NCBI GenBank assembly: GCA_965199765.1
Contig: CBDATC010000002.1
Location: 434,001-498,000, forward strand
Length of the DNA stretch: 64,000 bases
Origin: JAPOXR01 sp965199765
GTDB taxonomy: Bacteria > Pseudomonadota > Alphaproteobacteria > Rhodobacterales > Rhodobacteraceae
Direction: 5' to 3'
The notes below the pieces were generated by a model. The model did no database searches, was not told the DNA's origin, and was given only the letters and a program-made list of their open reading frames with translations. Position numbers and translations under genes: made by a program. The number at the start of each line of letters is the position of its first letter. The first letter of the stretch is position 1. Below, piece after piece: positions 8,749 through 17,305 of this stretch.

Positions 8749-9665
8749 GCATAGGCAAGGTCCACTAGGAGATTGATAACGACATAAAACAGAACAATGA
8801 TTAAGATTACGCCCTGAATCACCGGATAGTCTCGTCTAAGGATAGATTGCACGACCAAGCGTCCAATGCCCGGAAGAGAAAATACCGTCTCCGTCACCAC
8901 AGCTTCACTGACAAGGGCCGCAAAAGTGAAGCCAAAGGCGGCGGCAACTGCAATCAGCGCATTTCGGAAAATATGTTTCAATGCCACGCGTGCTGGATGC
9001 AGTCCCTTGGCGCGGGCGGTCCGCACATGATCTTCTCTGGCGGCATCCAGCATGGATGCACGAATAAGCCTGACGATAAGTGCGGCATTAGGTGCGGCAA
9101 GGGTCAAACTCGGAAGAACAAGATAACGCAGATTGGCCGCGCCTCCGTCGTCCGAGAGCGAAGGAAAGCCAGAAGATGGAAACCAGCCCAGACCGACCGC
9201 GAAAATAAGAATTAAATAGAGGCCAAGCCAAAAGGTCGGCACGGATGCCAAGAACATGGCGACGGCAGAAGTGAACTGATCAATCCAAGAGCCATGACGG
9301 GAAGCCGATATGATGCCGATCGGAATACCGAACAGGACAATCCAGAACATCGTCATCATCGCAAGCAGAATCGAAGTCTCGGCGCCTCGGCCAATCACAG
9401 ACAGAACCGGTTCACGAAAAAATACCGACGTTCCGAGGTCGCCCTGCAAAACATTGCCAAACCAGATTGTGTATTGTTTCCAAAGCGGCTCGGCCAAACC
9501 AAGCTCGCGTGCGAGCTGAGCGATCTCCTCCGGAGTTGCTGTATCTCCGAGCAAAATTGACGCCGGATCACCTGGAATGACGTGAATGAACAAAAAGACT
9601 AGAATCGAGGCGGTGAGCAATGTCGGAATAAGGGTCAGGATTCTGTGCAATGCGTATGCGAACAT
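8718..9665 (-). CDS. Peptide-type ABC transporter permease (OppB/DppB-like)
   Basis: A 315-residue inner-membrane permease. I chose ATG 9665 (MFAYALHRILTLIP) because it gives the standard OppB N-terminus and has GGGAG-like purines 8-10 bases upstream; the open frame extends to 9770 but that would overlap the binding-protein gene and add an atypical leader. Typical features are FIHVIPGDPAS, the periplasmic loop and the EAA-type motif ARAKGLHPARVALKHIFRN. It forms the channel with the OppC-like subunit. Confidence 0.92.
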   Translation of the reverse strand: MFAYALHRILTLIPTLLTASILVFLFIHVIPGDPASILLGDTATPEEIAQLARELGLAEPLWKQYTIWFGNVLQGDLGTSVFFREPVLSVIGRGAETSILLAMMTMFWIVLFGIPIGIISASRHGSWIDQFTSAVAMFLASVPTFWLGLYLILIFAVGLGWFPSSGFPSLSDDGGAANLRYLVLPSLTLAAPNAALIVRLIRASMLDAAREDHVRTARAKGLHPARVALKHIFRNALIAVAAAFGFTFAALVSEAVVTETVFSLPGIGRLVVQSILRRDYPVIQGVILIIVLFYVVINLLVDLAYAWLDPRVSLK

Positions 9666-9694
9666 CAATTGCTCCCGAACCTTTGCTCTTGAAC

Positions 9695-9725
9695 GCCCTC
9701 CCCGTGAAAATCCGACGGGGAGGGC
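9695..9725 (-). promoter_or_regulatory. Intercistronic stem-loop between binding-protein and permease genes
   Basis: An exact 11-base inverted repeat (GCCCTCCCCGT at 9695-9705, ACGGGGAGGGC at 9715-9725) with a 9-base loop lies between the stop of the binding-protein gene and the permease start. There is no T-run in the direction of transcription, so it is not a standard terminator. In many ABC operons such a hairpin protects the upstream mRNA and lets the binding protein be made in excess; that role is inferred here. Confidence 0.65.
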
Positions 9726-9739
9726 CAACACGGATGTCT

Positions 9740-11281
9740 CTATTTGGAGACATTCCAGAAATGCGGCCAAATGAGAGTGGCCTCGCCAAGTCCTTTCAAG
9801 GCAGGAGAGGCGATATTGTAGGTATATATATCTCCTGTCTTCATGGTCGGCACCTGTTCATAAATCAGCGCCTGTAATTTCGCCCAGATCGCTTGTCGTT
9901 CTGCCGGATCAGAATTTGAGGTGAAACGGGACTTCAACTCCGATTTTTCGGCGGTGGCCCACCATCCTGGGTAGTTGTCATTCATAACAGAAATCAGGAT
10001 TGGATCGGGCACGAAACCATGATGGGTAAAAAACAGATCCCACTGGTCGGGTTGTGCCCGCTTTGCGATGAGCGTAGCCCAGTCATACACCTGCAGGTCG
10101 ATGTTGAAACCGGCATTGGCCAGCTGTTTGGTGTAGATGACAGCTGTGTCATAATGAAACGGATAGTTGGTGGAGACCATGAATTTGATTGGTTCGCCAT
10201 CATAACCCGCTTCCGCTGCCATGGCTTGGGCCGCGGCGGAATCGCCCATACTGAAATGCTCGGTCCCGGCATCGGAAAACCAGACATTGCCTTCAGGCAA
10301 GAATGAACCGTTGGCTCGCCAAAGTCCTTCTGGACCGATTGCGACCTGCAGCGCTGGTGTCTTATCGAGCGCAGTCTGGATCGCGCGGCGCAGTGCGAAA
10401 TTATCCATCAACGGTCCGTCCTTCGAGTTCATGAAGACTAAGCCGAAGATCGGTCCGCCATTCAATATGGTTGCAACCGACGGGTCCGCTTCCAGCTCGG
10501 CATACAAATCGCCTGGTATGCTTTCCGCATAATCATAGTCTCCCGCTTTGAGACCAGCCACCCGTGCACCGACATCGGGCACTGGAACGAATTGCAGCAC
10601 ATCGAACACTGCTTCCCGGCTTCCACCATAACCGTCCGGTTCTCCAGCGGGCGAGGCATAGTTTTCAAATCTTACCAATTCGACATGCCGGTTCGGTTCC
10701 CACTCTTGGAATCTGTACGGTCCAGTGCCGATATATTCCTCCGGCGCAATCGGCTCTTTGCCTTTGCCCTCGACGACCGAAGCAGGATAAATCGCCGGGC
10801 CGCCATTGATAAACGCCAAGAGATTCTTCCAAGGTCCGAAGGGTTGCGTCAGCTTAATCGTGATTTCATAGTCTCCGGTCGCCTCCACACTTTCGACATT
10901 TGCGAATAAAAGGCCGCCGCGCGCTCCGAATTCACCCCATCGGTTCAGGGATGCCAACACATCCGCGGAGGTCATCTCCTGATTATTGTGGAACATCACG
11001 CCTTGGCGGAGCGCTATCGTGATCGTCTTGCCGTCCTCTGATACGGTCTCGCCGGAAGAAAGCAAGCCAACCGGCGAGTTTGAAGCATCGAAAGTATACA
11101 GCCCTTCGAAAATATGATGCGCGATTGTTGTGGCTAAATCCGAGGTCAGAACCTGCTGATCAAGACTGGGCGGTTCTCCGACCGTCGCATAACGGAATAC
11201 GCCGTCTGCGCTTGCCATTCCGGCAAGCATGGCCATGATGGCTGCTGTCGCTGCCGACTTAGGCCAAATTTTGAGCTTCAT
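9740..11281 (-). CDS. Periplasmic solute-binding protein, family 5 (peptide ABC transporter)
   Basis: A 513-residue extracytoplasmic binding protein. Residues 1-25 form a signal peptide (KLKIWPKSAATAAIMAMLAG, cleavage likely after MASA). The mature part starts DGVFRYATVGEPPSLDQQ, the usual opening of family 5 (OppA/DppA-type) proteins, and contains GTGPYRFQEW and VEYIGTG-like strands typical of the family. It is the first gene of the opp-M81 operon and faces ridA across a 200-base region. It captures the substrate and delivers it to the OppB/OppC-like permease. The ligand cannot be read from sequence. Confidence 0.93.
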   Translation of the reverse strand: MKLKIWPKSAATAAIMAMLAGMASADGVFRYATVGEPPSLDQQVLTSDLATTIAHHIFEGLYTFDASNSPVGLLSSGETVSEDGKTITIALRQGVMFHNNQEMTSADVLASLNRWGEFGARGGLLFANVESVEATGDYEITIKLTQPFGPWKNLLAFINGGPAIYPASVVEGKGKEPIAPEEYIGTGPYRFQEWEPNRHVELVRFENYASPAGEPDGYGGSREAVFDVLQFVPVPDVGARVAGLKAGDYDYAESIPGDLYAELEADPSVATILNGGPIFGLVFMNSKDGPLMDNFALRRAIQTALDKTPALQVAIGPEGLWRANGSFLPEGNVWFSDAGTEHFSMGDSAAAQAMAAEAGYDGEPIKFMVSTNYPFHYDTAVIYTKQLANAGFNIDLQVYDWATLIAKRAQPDQWDLFFTHHGFVPDPILISVMNDNYPGWWATAEKSELKSRFTSNSDPAERQAIWAKLQALIYEQVPTMKTGDIYTYNIASPALKGLGEATLIWPHFWNVSK

Positions 11282-11366
11282 TTTTTGTCTCCTGAATCAT
11301 TGACGCAAAAAGCGCTATTTCGTAAGTTTATTACTTAAAATCTTTATCCACTGCAAGACAAAATCT

Positions 11367-11403
11367 GCAAATATAGGTAAAATTTGCGCAAACATTAGCA
11401 AAT
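11367..11403. promoter_or_regulatory. Candidate operator between the opp-type operon and ridA-rpiR
   Basis: The divergent 200-base intergenic region contains clustered GCAAA boxes: GCAAAT at 11367, its inverse ATTTGC at 11382, the perfect palindrome TTTGCGCAAA at 11383-11392 and another GCAAAT at 11398. A nearby TAAGT/ACTTA inverted repeat lies around 11321-11335. The RpiR-family regulator encoded next door is the obvious candidate to bind here and control both directions. This is inference from position and symmetry. Confidence 0.4.
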
Positions 11404-11481
11404 GACAGAAAAAATGAGCTTGAACTGCTCCAGCTTTTGAATTAGGATGTAATAAAGATACACAGGCAGAGGGCAGGGGTT

Positions 11482-11895
11482 ATGAATGCAGAGATTACAA
11501 GATTCGGGATGGCGGACAACGCCGCGGGTGGTATGAGGCGTCCGTTTGCAAGGGCGGTCCGCGCCGGGGACTTTGTGTTCGTTTCCGGGCAGGTGCCCGC
11601 GCGGGACGGAGAAATCATCCCTGGAGGGATCGTCGAGCAAACCGAATTGGTCATAGAGAATATTGCCGTCATCCTTGCCGAAGCAAACTGCGGACTTGAA
11701 CATGTGGTTAAGGCAAATGTCTGGCTGGACGATCCTAGGGATTTCACTAGTTTCAATGCGGTTTTCGCGCGGCGTTTTTCGGCTGATCCGCCTGCTCGCT
11801 CGACGGTGCAATCCAAGCTCATGGTGGACGCGAAAATTGAAATGGATGTCATCGCCTACAAACCTGGACCAAGGAAAACGGATCAAAAGGAATGA
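11482..11895 (+). CDS. RidA family protein (enamine/imine deaminase-like)
   Basis: A 137-residue RidA/YjgF/UK114-family protein. RidA hydrolyses reactive enamine/imine intermediates made by PLP enzymes; other members act in catabolic pathways. Family signatures are VFVSGQVPARDGEI and the C-terminal IEMDVIAY. The arginine that binds the substrate carboxylate in true RidA is expected near SADPPARSTVQ, where Arg in PARST fits. ATG 11482 has GGCAGGGG upstream. It overlaps rpiR by 4 bases and diverges from the peptide transporter operon, suggesting a shared pathway that includes amine-releasing hydrolysis. Confidence 0.9.
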   Translation: MNAEITRFGMADNAAGGMRRPFARAVRAGDFVFVSGQVPARDGEIIPGGIVEQTELVIENIAVILAEANCGLEHVVKANVWLDDPRDFTSFNAVFARRFSADPPARSTVQSKLMVDAKIEMDVIAYKPGPRKTDQKE

Positions 11896-12770
11896 ACAAG
11901 GTTGTTGATGTCATATCGCGGCTGCGAAAGTGCGATGGTTCATTCCCCAGAGGCGAGCAGCTCGTCGCGGATTTTGTTTTGGCAAATCTTGAGGACGCGC
12001 CAAAGTTCACCCAAAACAAAATCGCCGATCAATCGAAGGTATCGGTAGCCACTGTGAATCGGTTTTGCCGGACATTGGGTTTTGATGGATTCCGTGATTT
12101 TCATATCGCCTTGTCGCAGAGTGTTGCTATTTCTTTGCAATATCTGGGCGGTCCGTCTTCCCCGGATTCTGAAACGGATCAGCTGGTGGGGCAGGTCTTC
12201 GGAGCGCTTGTCGACACACTGACGCTCGCCCGCTCGCAGCTTGACCACGGGGCTCTCGAAAAGGCGATTGTAAAATTATCGCAGGCTGAACGCATATCTT
12301 TCATCGGCGTCGGTGGGGGATCATCAAATGTTGCGCGCGAAGGCGCCAACAGGTTTTTCCGGCTTGGAATTTTCGCCGAAGCCTATTCCGACGGTTACTT
12401 TCAAAGGATGCTCGCCTCCACTCTTTCAGAGGGTGACATTATCTTTGCGATTTCGGCGAGCGGTCAACCGGCCGAGCTTTTGGATAGCGTAGCGATCGCA
12501 CGCCAATATGGAGCGGTCTCGATTTCTCTGACCAAAGCGAACTCCGCTTTAGCGCGCGCGACCGAAATCGCGATCGAAATCGACATTCCGGAGGATCAAG
12601 ACATCTATAAGCCATCTGCATCCCGTCTGGTTTTCGCCGCGATCATCGATGTTCTCGCCGCTGGGACAGCGCGCCAATGTCCAGAGAAGGTGAAGGAATA
12701 TCTGCGGCGAATCCGCACTTCGCTGATTTCGCTGTCGGACGATTCAGACCCCAAACCCGTAGGCGATTGA
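11892..12770 (+). CDS. RpiR/MurR family transcriptional regulator
   Basis: A 292-residue regulator. The N-terminal HTH_6 domain (about 1-80) includes KIADQSKVSVATVNRFCRTL; the C-terminal SIS sugar-isomerase-like domain (about 110-260) contains FIGVGGGSSNVAREG and FAISASGQPAELL. Such proteins usually sense a phosphosugar or related metabolite. ATGA overlap with ridA shows co-translation. It probably controls the divergent opp-M81 operon through the palindromes in 11.32-11.40 kb. SIS-domain sensing of a sugar-like ligand hints that the transported compound could carry an amino-sugar or similar group, but this is speculative. Confidence 0.92.
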   Translation: MNKVVDVISRLRKCDGSFPRGEQLVADFVLANLEDAPKFTQNKIADQSKVSVATVNRFCRTLGFDGFRDFHIALSQSVAISLQYLGGPSSPDSETDQLVGQVFGALVDTLTLARSQLDHGALEKAIVKLSQAERISFIGVGGGSSNVAREGANRFFRLGIFAEAYSDGYFQRMLASTLSEGDIIFAISASGQPAELLDSVAIARQYGAVSISLTKANSALARATEIAIEIDIPEDQDIYKPSASRLVFAAIIDVLAAGTARQCPEKVKEYLRRIRTSLISLSDDSDPKPVGD

Positions 12771-13486
12771 CGATCGGGTAAATTGAACTAAAGGAAATTC
12801 TGTGCCGTATCGGGTCGCGATGACAGTAAAGCCAATATTCACTAACAGCGCATAATCTCTGCGGTCCCGTAGAGACATTATAACCGGAATGCCCGCAGAT
12901 AGGTATTGCATTGCTCATTCATATTTTTTTGGTAATATATTGATTTTTCACCAAAATCTGTTTGGCAATGATGGGCCTGCTGTAGGATAATCTAAAGCGG
13001 CGCAATTTAACGACATGCTTCCCTTCGACAATCCAGAAGCGACTCAAACTGGTGGGGTCCGCGCACTTCTTTCGATAACAGCGGCGCAGGTTCGGTCTGC
13101 ATTGTCAATCCGCCGCATTCCTTGAGACACTCATCGAACCATAGAGTCGGCTGTCCCGGATGATTGTCCTTTGAACGTCAAGTGCTGTTGTTGTTGTCCG
13201 GTCGAAATGCCGACGAGCAGCGAAGAATTCTGACGCGATGGCGTTCGCTGAATTCTCTGATCACCTTTTCGGTCGTAGCGTCGGACACCGCGAACAACAT
13301 CGTGTTTCCCTGCCGGGTAGCATCACTAATGCGGCGTTTGACCTAGCCGACCTCCAAGAATGTGAACTGGAATTGCGGGCTTTCAACGCACCATTGACCT
13401 TCAGCGTGAAACCTCTATAGCTGCTTTGGAATTTGATGCTAGCCCGAATTAATTGGCTCATGACTTTAAAGATAGAGAACAAACAA
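12771..13486. other. Degenerate gap between rpiR and the cupin gene
   Basis: About 700 bases without an identifiable gene. Open frames such as 13164-13346 and 13238-13420 on + and 13261-13623 on - are short, lack good ribosome sites and give no recognisable domain. There is an AT-rich patch at 12920-12965. The texture, with coding-like scraps in several frames, suggests decayed genes near the right junction of the block splitting the suf operon. Confidence 0.5.
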
Positions 13487-13990
13487 ATGCAGAATCCTGT
13501 CGTCAGCATCGGCGCAATTGATGGTTTTGATATGACGCGTGGAGACTCGCAGCGGTTTGGGGCGGTAGTCAAACAGGTCAGCCCGTTGCTCGGATTAGTT
13601 GGTTTAGGCTGCATGCATGTCACGGTTCAACCGGGGAGGCGGGCATTTCCTTTCCATAACCATTTGGGAAACGATGAAATGTTCGTGATCTTGTCGGGTT
13701 CCGGCACGTATCGATTCGGCAATGACGAGCACCCGGTGGCGTCGGGGGACGTATGCGGAGCGCCGAAAGGTGGACCAGACAAAGCTCATCAATTGATAAA
13801 TACAGGGGATGAGCCGCTCACATACCTTGGAATTTCAACCAACAATGATCCCGACGTTGTCGAATACCCGGACAGTGGAAAATTTGCGGCTTTCGCGATA
13901 AAGCCAGGAACGAATTTTAAGAAAGCGCATCTGAAATATATTGGCCGCAAGGAAAACAGTCTCGATTACTTCGATGGCGAAACCTTGTAA
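13487..13990 (+). CDS. Cupin domain protein
   Basis: A 167-residue single-domain cupin. The first cupin motif is recognisable as FPFHNHLGNDEMFVILSGSG (His-x-His and Glu metal ligands) and the second as GDVCGAPKGGPDKAHQLIN (His). The metal site therefore looks intact. Start at ATG 13487 (MQNPVVSIGAIDGF) is preferred because of an AGAG upstream; ATG 13460 and 13433 are in frame. Many alphaproteobacterial proteins of this type have unknown substrates. It sits between the decayed region and sufC and is probably not part of the suf pathway. Confidence 0.8.
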   Translation: MQNPVVSIGAIDGFDMTRGDSQRFGAVVKQVSPLLGLVGLGCMHVTVQPGRRAFPFHNHLGNDEMFVILSGSGTYRFGNDEHPVASGDVCGAPKGGPDKAHQLINTGDEPLTYLGISTNNDPDVVEYPDSGKFAAFAIKPGTNFKKAHLKYIGRKENSLDYFDGETL

Positions 13991-14110
13991 TTTGAAGCCT
14001 GATACACATTTCAGTGAAATCACAGAGTTGCAGTAGCAAGACGCAGAACGATTCGAAGGCGGAACGACAATTGGTCTTTGCGTTCTAAGGCCTGGTTTGA
14101 AAGGAATTCA

Positions 14111-14866
14111 ATGCTTTCCATCAAAAATTTGCATGCGAGGTTCGATGAAGAGCAAAAGCCGATTCTGAACGGAGTTAATCTTGAGGTGAATGCCGGAGAG
14201 GTGCATGCGCTCATGGGGCCGAACGGCTCGGGCAAATCCACGCTCGCCTATATTTTGGCTGGCCGCGATGATTATGAAGTCACTGAGGGCACGGTAGTGA
14301 TGGAAGACGTCGACCTGCTCGAATTAGAACCCGAAGAGCGGGCCGCGCACGGCTTGTTTTTGGCTTTCCAATACCCGGTGGAAATTGCCGGCGTTGGCAA
14401 TATGAACTTTCTCCGAACGGCGCTGAATGCCCAGCGTCGGTCAAGAGGCGAGGCAGAAATATCAAGCGCACAGTTTCTGCGCCTGGCCCGAAAAAATGCC
14501 CAAGAACTAGGGATAGGCAGCGATTTGATGAGCCGGCCTGTCAATTTCGGCTTTTCAGGCGGTGAAAAAAAACGAAATGAAATCATGCAGATGGCTATGT
14601 TGCAGCCGCGTGTTTGTATCCTTGACGAAACCGATTCGGGATTGGATGTCGATGCTATGCGACAGGTCGCTGCTGGTGTGAATGGCCTTCGTTCAGCCGA
14701 CCGATCCATTTTGATGATCACGCATTACCAACGGCTGCTGAATCACATAAAACCCGACCATGTTCATATCATGTATAACGGCCGCATTATTCAGTCGGGC
14801 GGGCCGGATCTTGCAATGCATGTAGAGGAGAATGGCTATCGCGAACTAACCCGCGAGGCAGCATAA
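14111..14866 (+). CDS. sufC: Fe-S cluster assembly ATPase SufC
   Basis: A 251-residue cytosolic ABC-type ATPase that drives the SufBC2D scaffold. It shows Walker A GPNGSGKS (36-43), FSGGEKKR signature (148-155), Walker B CILDETDSGLD (169-179) and the switch His205. ATG 14111 is chosen because AAGGA lies 6-10 bases upstream and the protein then starts MLSIKNLHARF as in homologues. The stop shares bases with the sufD start (TAATG), so the two are translationally coupled. It is separated from sufB by 12.5 kb. Confidence 0.96.
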   Translation: MLSIKNLHARFDEEQKPILNGVNLEVNAGEVHALMGPNGSGKSTLAYILAGRDDYEVTEGTVVMEDVDLLELEPEERAAHGLFLAFQYPVEIAGVGNMNFLRTALNAQRRSRGEAEISSAQFLRLARKNAQELGIGSDLMSRPVNFGFSGGEKKRNEIMQMAMLQPRVCILDETDSGLDVDAMRQVAAGVNGLRSADRSILMITHYQRLLNHIKPDHVHIMYNGRIIQSGGPDLAMHVEENGYRELTREAA

Positions 14867-16164
14867 TGGATTTGGCGGAAGGTGCACTCAACTCGCTGAA
14901 GGCAGACTTGCGGCCCGCGAATTGGTCAGCTGACAGTTGGCATGGCGCCGGAACGAAGCGCGCGGAAAACCTGTTGAATCTTGATGGCCTTCCGCAGCGC
15001 ATAGATGAGTATTGGAAGTACTCAGATCCCCGCGATTTTATTGACCCTGCCGACCAAGCGGCGGAGTCGCCGGTCTGTACCGATGCATTGATTGCAAACT
15101 CCCACCAAATTTACTCTGAACAGGGCTCAATCAAGCTTCTAAATCAAACGGTACAGAGTTTGCTCCAAGCCAGCGAATGCGATCTGCACGTAACAAGCCT
15201 GCGGCAAGCCGATTCCGCGAACAGCGACCGCAATTTACCGAACGGTGAATTGCTGACAGATGCTTGGCAATTCTATCCACGAGGATTAGCCGCTGCTGCA
15301 TTTGCTATGGCTGGCGACGGGTTGCTGATCGAATGCAAGGGCAAACCAGCACTGCCGCTGGAACTGCGCCATAATCCTGGACTTGACTATCCCAAGGCCA
15401 TGTTTCGGCACAGCATCAGGGTTGCTTCGGGGGGACATCTGCAGCTGATCGAATCTGGAATTGCAGCGCCTTGGTCCAATTCAGTGATTGAGATTGAATT
15501 GGAAGATGACGCATCGTGCCAATACATCCGCATTTTTGGAGACGCGCCTCGGGCAAAGGCATCAAATTCGGTATTTGTTAATGTTGGAGAACGGTCAAGT
15601 TTCAATATGTTTACCTTGACCGGACAATCCCGCTGGACACGCAGCGAGTGTGTTGTCACTCTCAGCGGTGACGAGTCAGAAGCCTCGCTGTCCGGCGCTG
15701 CGCTGGGAATGGGTTCATTTCACAATGATGACACTGTTCTTGTGGTTCACAAGGGGCAAAATTGCAGAAGCCGCCAAGTCTTCAAGAAAGTGCTGCTTGA
15801 GAAAGCGAAGGGGGTTTTTCAGGGAAAAATCCTTGTCAGGCCGAATGCGCAAAAGACCGATGGATATCAAATAAGCCAAGGACTTCTTCTTAATCAAAGC
15901 GCCGAATTCCTGGTAAAGCCAGAATTGGAAATCTATGCCGACGATGTAGCCTGTTCGCATGGTTCAACATCTGGAGGGGCAGATGAAAAATCGATGTTTT
16001 ATCTGCGCTCGCGCGGAATAAAGCGTTCCGAAGCACAGCAAATGCTGGCTCTCGCATTCTTGGCGGATGCGATCAATGAAGTTTCGAACTCTGAACTGAG
16101 GGCGCCATTGCATTCGCTGGCAAGTCGGTGGTTTCCCCGAGTCGAGCTGGATGTCGGTCATTAG
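14866..16164 (+). CDS. sufD: Fe-S cluster assembly scaffold SufD
   Basis: A 432-residue paralogue of SufB and a partner in the SufBC2D complex, needed for iron acquisition. The C-terminal SufB/D core has the conserved ACSHGSTSGGADE segment; His365 corresponds to the histidine (E. coli His360) proposed to bind the nascent cluster. The N-terminal 150 residues are variable, as usual for SufD. It overlaps sufC by one base and the following YIP1-type gene by 14 bases, so transcription and translation continue into the membrane-protein genes. Confidence 0.95.
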   Translation: MDLAEGALNSLKADLRPANWSADSWHGAGTKRAENLLNLDGLPQRIDEYWKYSDPRDFIDPADQAAESPVCTDALIANSHQIYSEQGSIKLLNQTVQSLLQASECDLHVTSLRQADSANSDRNLPNGELLTDAWQFYPRGLAAAAFAMAGDGLLIECKGKPALPLELRHNPGLDYPKAMFRHSIRVASGGHLQLIESGIAAPWSNSVIEIELEDDASCQYIRIFGDAPRAKASNSVFVNVGERSSFNMFTLTGQSRWTRSECVVTLSGDESEASLSGAALGMGSFHNDDTVLVVHKGQNCRSRQVFKKVLLEKAKGVFQGKILVRPNAQKTDGYQISQGLLLNQSAEFLVKPELEIYADDVACSHGSTSGGADEKSMFYLRSRGIKRSEAQQMLALAFLADAINEVSNSELRAPLHSLASRWFPRVELDVGH

Positions 16165-16645
16165 TGATATACTGAACGGATATCTCCGTCCGCGCAGCAC
16201 GGTGCGGCGACGGTTGGGGACAACGGTCAATGAAGGACAGGCTTTTGGTTATTTGGTAACAGCCTGCCTGCTCCTGTTCGTCGCTCAGCTGCCAGAAGTG
16301 GTTCGCAGCCACGTGTTGTCAAGAAGTGATCTGCCTTTGGCTGGGATAGCGGCTGGGCGTCTCATCGGCATTGCGGTTTTTGCGCCAATTCTATTCTACT
16401 GCGTTGCGGGATTGACTGCTGCGGGTATGAGGATTTTTTCCCTGCCGATTACTTGGCATCATTCCCGTGTTTCTCTTTTTTGGGCATTGCTGGCAACGGT
16501 GCCGGCGGCTGCTTGTCTCGGACTACTGCGAGGACTGATGGATTGGCAGCCCGCACTGTTGAGTGCTTCTGTAACCGTTGGTTTGATCTTTTTGTTTTTT
16601 TGGATAATCGGGCTTATTGAAGCATTAGCGGCTAAAGTGATCTAA
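16151..16645 (+). CDS. YIP1-type integral membrane protein, first copy
   Basis: A 164-residue protein with about four hydrophobic segments (roughly 35-52, 65-90, 105-122, 137-155), fitting the YIP1 family of small multi-pass membrane proteins. A charged N-terminus (GYLRPRSTVRRRLG) precedes the first segment. It overlaps sufD by 14 bases. YIP1-family genes between sufD and sufS are, from memory, common in Rhodobacterales suf operons, but no role in Fe-S assembly is established. No catalytic motif is visible. Confidence 0.75.
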   Translation: MSVISDILNGYLRPRSTVRRRLGTTVNEGQAFGYLVTACLLLFVAQLPEVVRSHVLSRSDLPLAGIAAGRLIGIAVFAPILFYCVAGLTAAGMRIFSLPITWHHSRVSLFWALLATVPAAACLGLLRGLMDWQPALLSASVTVGLIFLFFWIIGLIEALAAKVI

Positions 16646-16720
16646 CCGATGCGATTTACAGCGAGCTGCGCTTGCCGATGCTGATTAACGAAACGGAATA
16701 GTGCGGTTCACGAGAGCCAG

Positions 16721-17296
16721 ATGACAGCAGTTTTCTTAGAATTGGTCAAGATTTCAATACTTGATCCGAAGAGGGGCGGCCGAATAGTGCTGAGCTATGA
16801 TCTGTCGCAGGTGACCATCGGTCAGTTCGCCGCATTGGTTGTAGTCTTAAGCGTAATAGTGCTGAATCTGTCGTTGCTGACGATGGGACCGGTCGAACTC
16901 AGTCCGTTTGTCGTAGTATTCGGACAGATTCTTGCTTTGGGTGTCCTGATTCTGGCGACCTTTCTCGTTGGCCGATTGTTCGGAGGAACCGGAAATCTGG
17001 AACAGACCGTTGTACTGATTTGCTGGCTCCAGCTGGTTATGCTTCTTTTGCAATTTCTTCAGATAGCGCTGTCAGCAGTTCTGCCTTTCAGCGAACTGCC
17101 ACTGCTGCTTGGAATGAGTATCGAAGACGCCATAACCGTCATTAGCCTGTTTCTCTTTTTTTGGCTCTATGCGAACTTCGTAACGGTCCTTCATGGTTTT
17201 CACTCGGCCATGAAAGTGTTTGTTGGGACGATTCTAACTATTTTTGCGTTCGCGATCGGACTGTTCAGTCTGCTCACCGCCGTTGTATTGACCTGA
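16721..17296 (+). CDS. YIP1-type integral membrane protein, second copy
   Basis: A 191-residue protein with about five membrane segments, related in layout to the gene upstream: both have short basic N-termini (here KISILDPKRGGR) and a hydrophobic core rich in Leu, Val and Phe. ATG 16721 is preceded by a weak GAG site. Nine bases separate it from sufS. Two adjacent copies suggest duplication or a heteromeric pair in the inner membrane. Function unknown; its place in the operon suggests regulation together with Fe-S assembly. Confidence 0.75.
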   Translation: MTAVFLELVKISILDPKRGGRIVLSYDLSQVTIGQFAALVVVLSVIVLNLSLLTMGPVELSPFVVVFGQILALGVLILATFLVGRLFGGTGNLEQTVVLICWLQLVMLLLQFLQIALSAVLPFSELPLLLGMSIEDAITVISLFLFFWLYANFVTVLHGFHSAMKVFVGTILTIFAFAIGLFSLLTAVVLT

Positions 17297-17305
17297 GTTA
17301 TAGTG

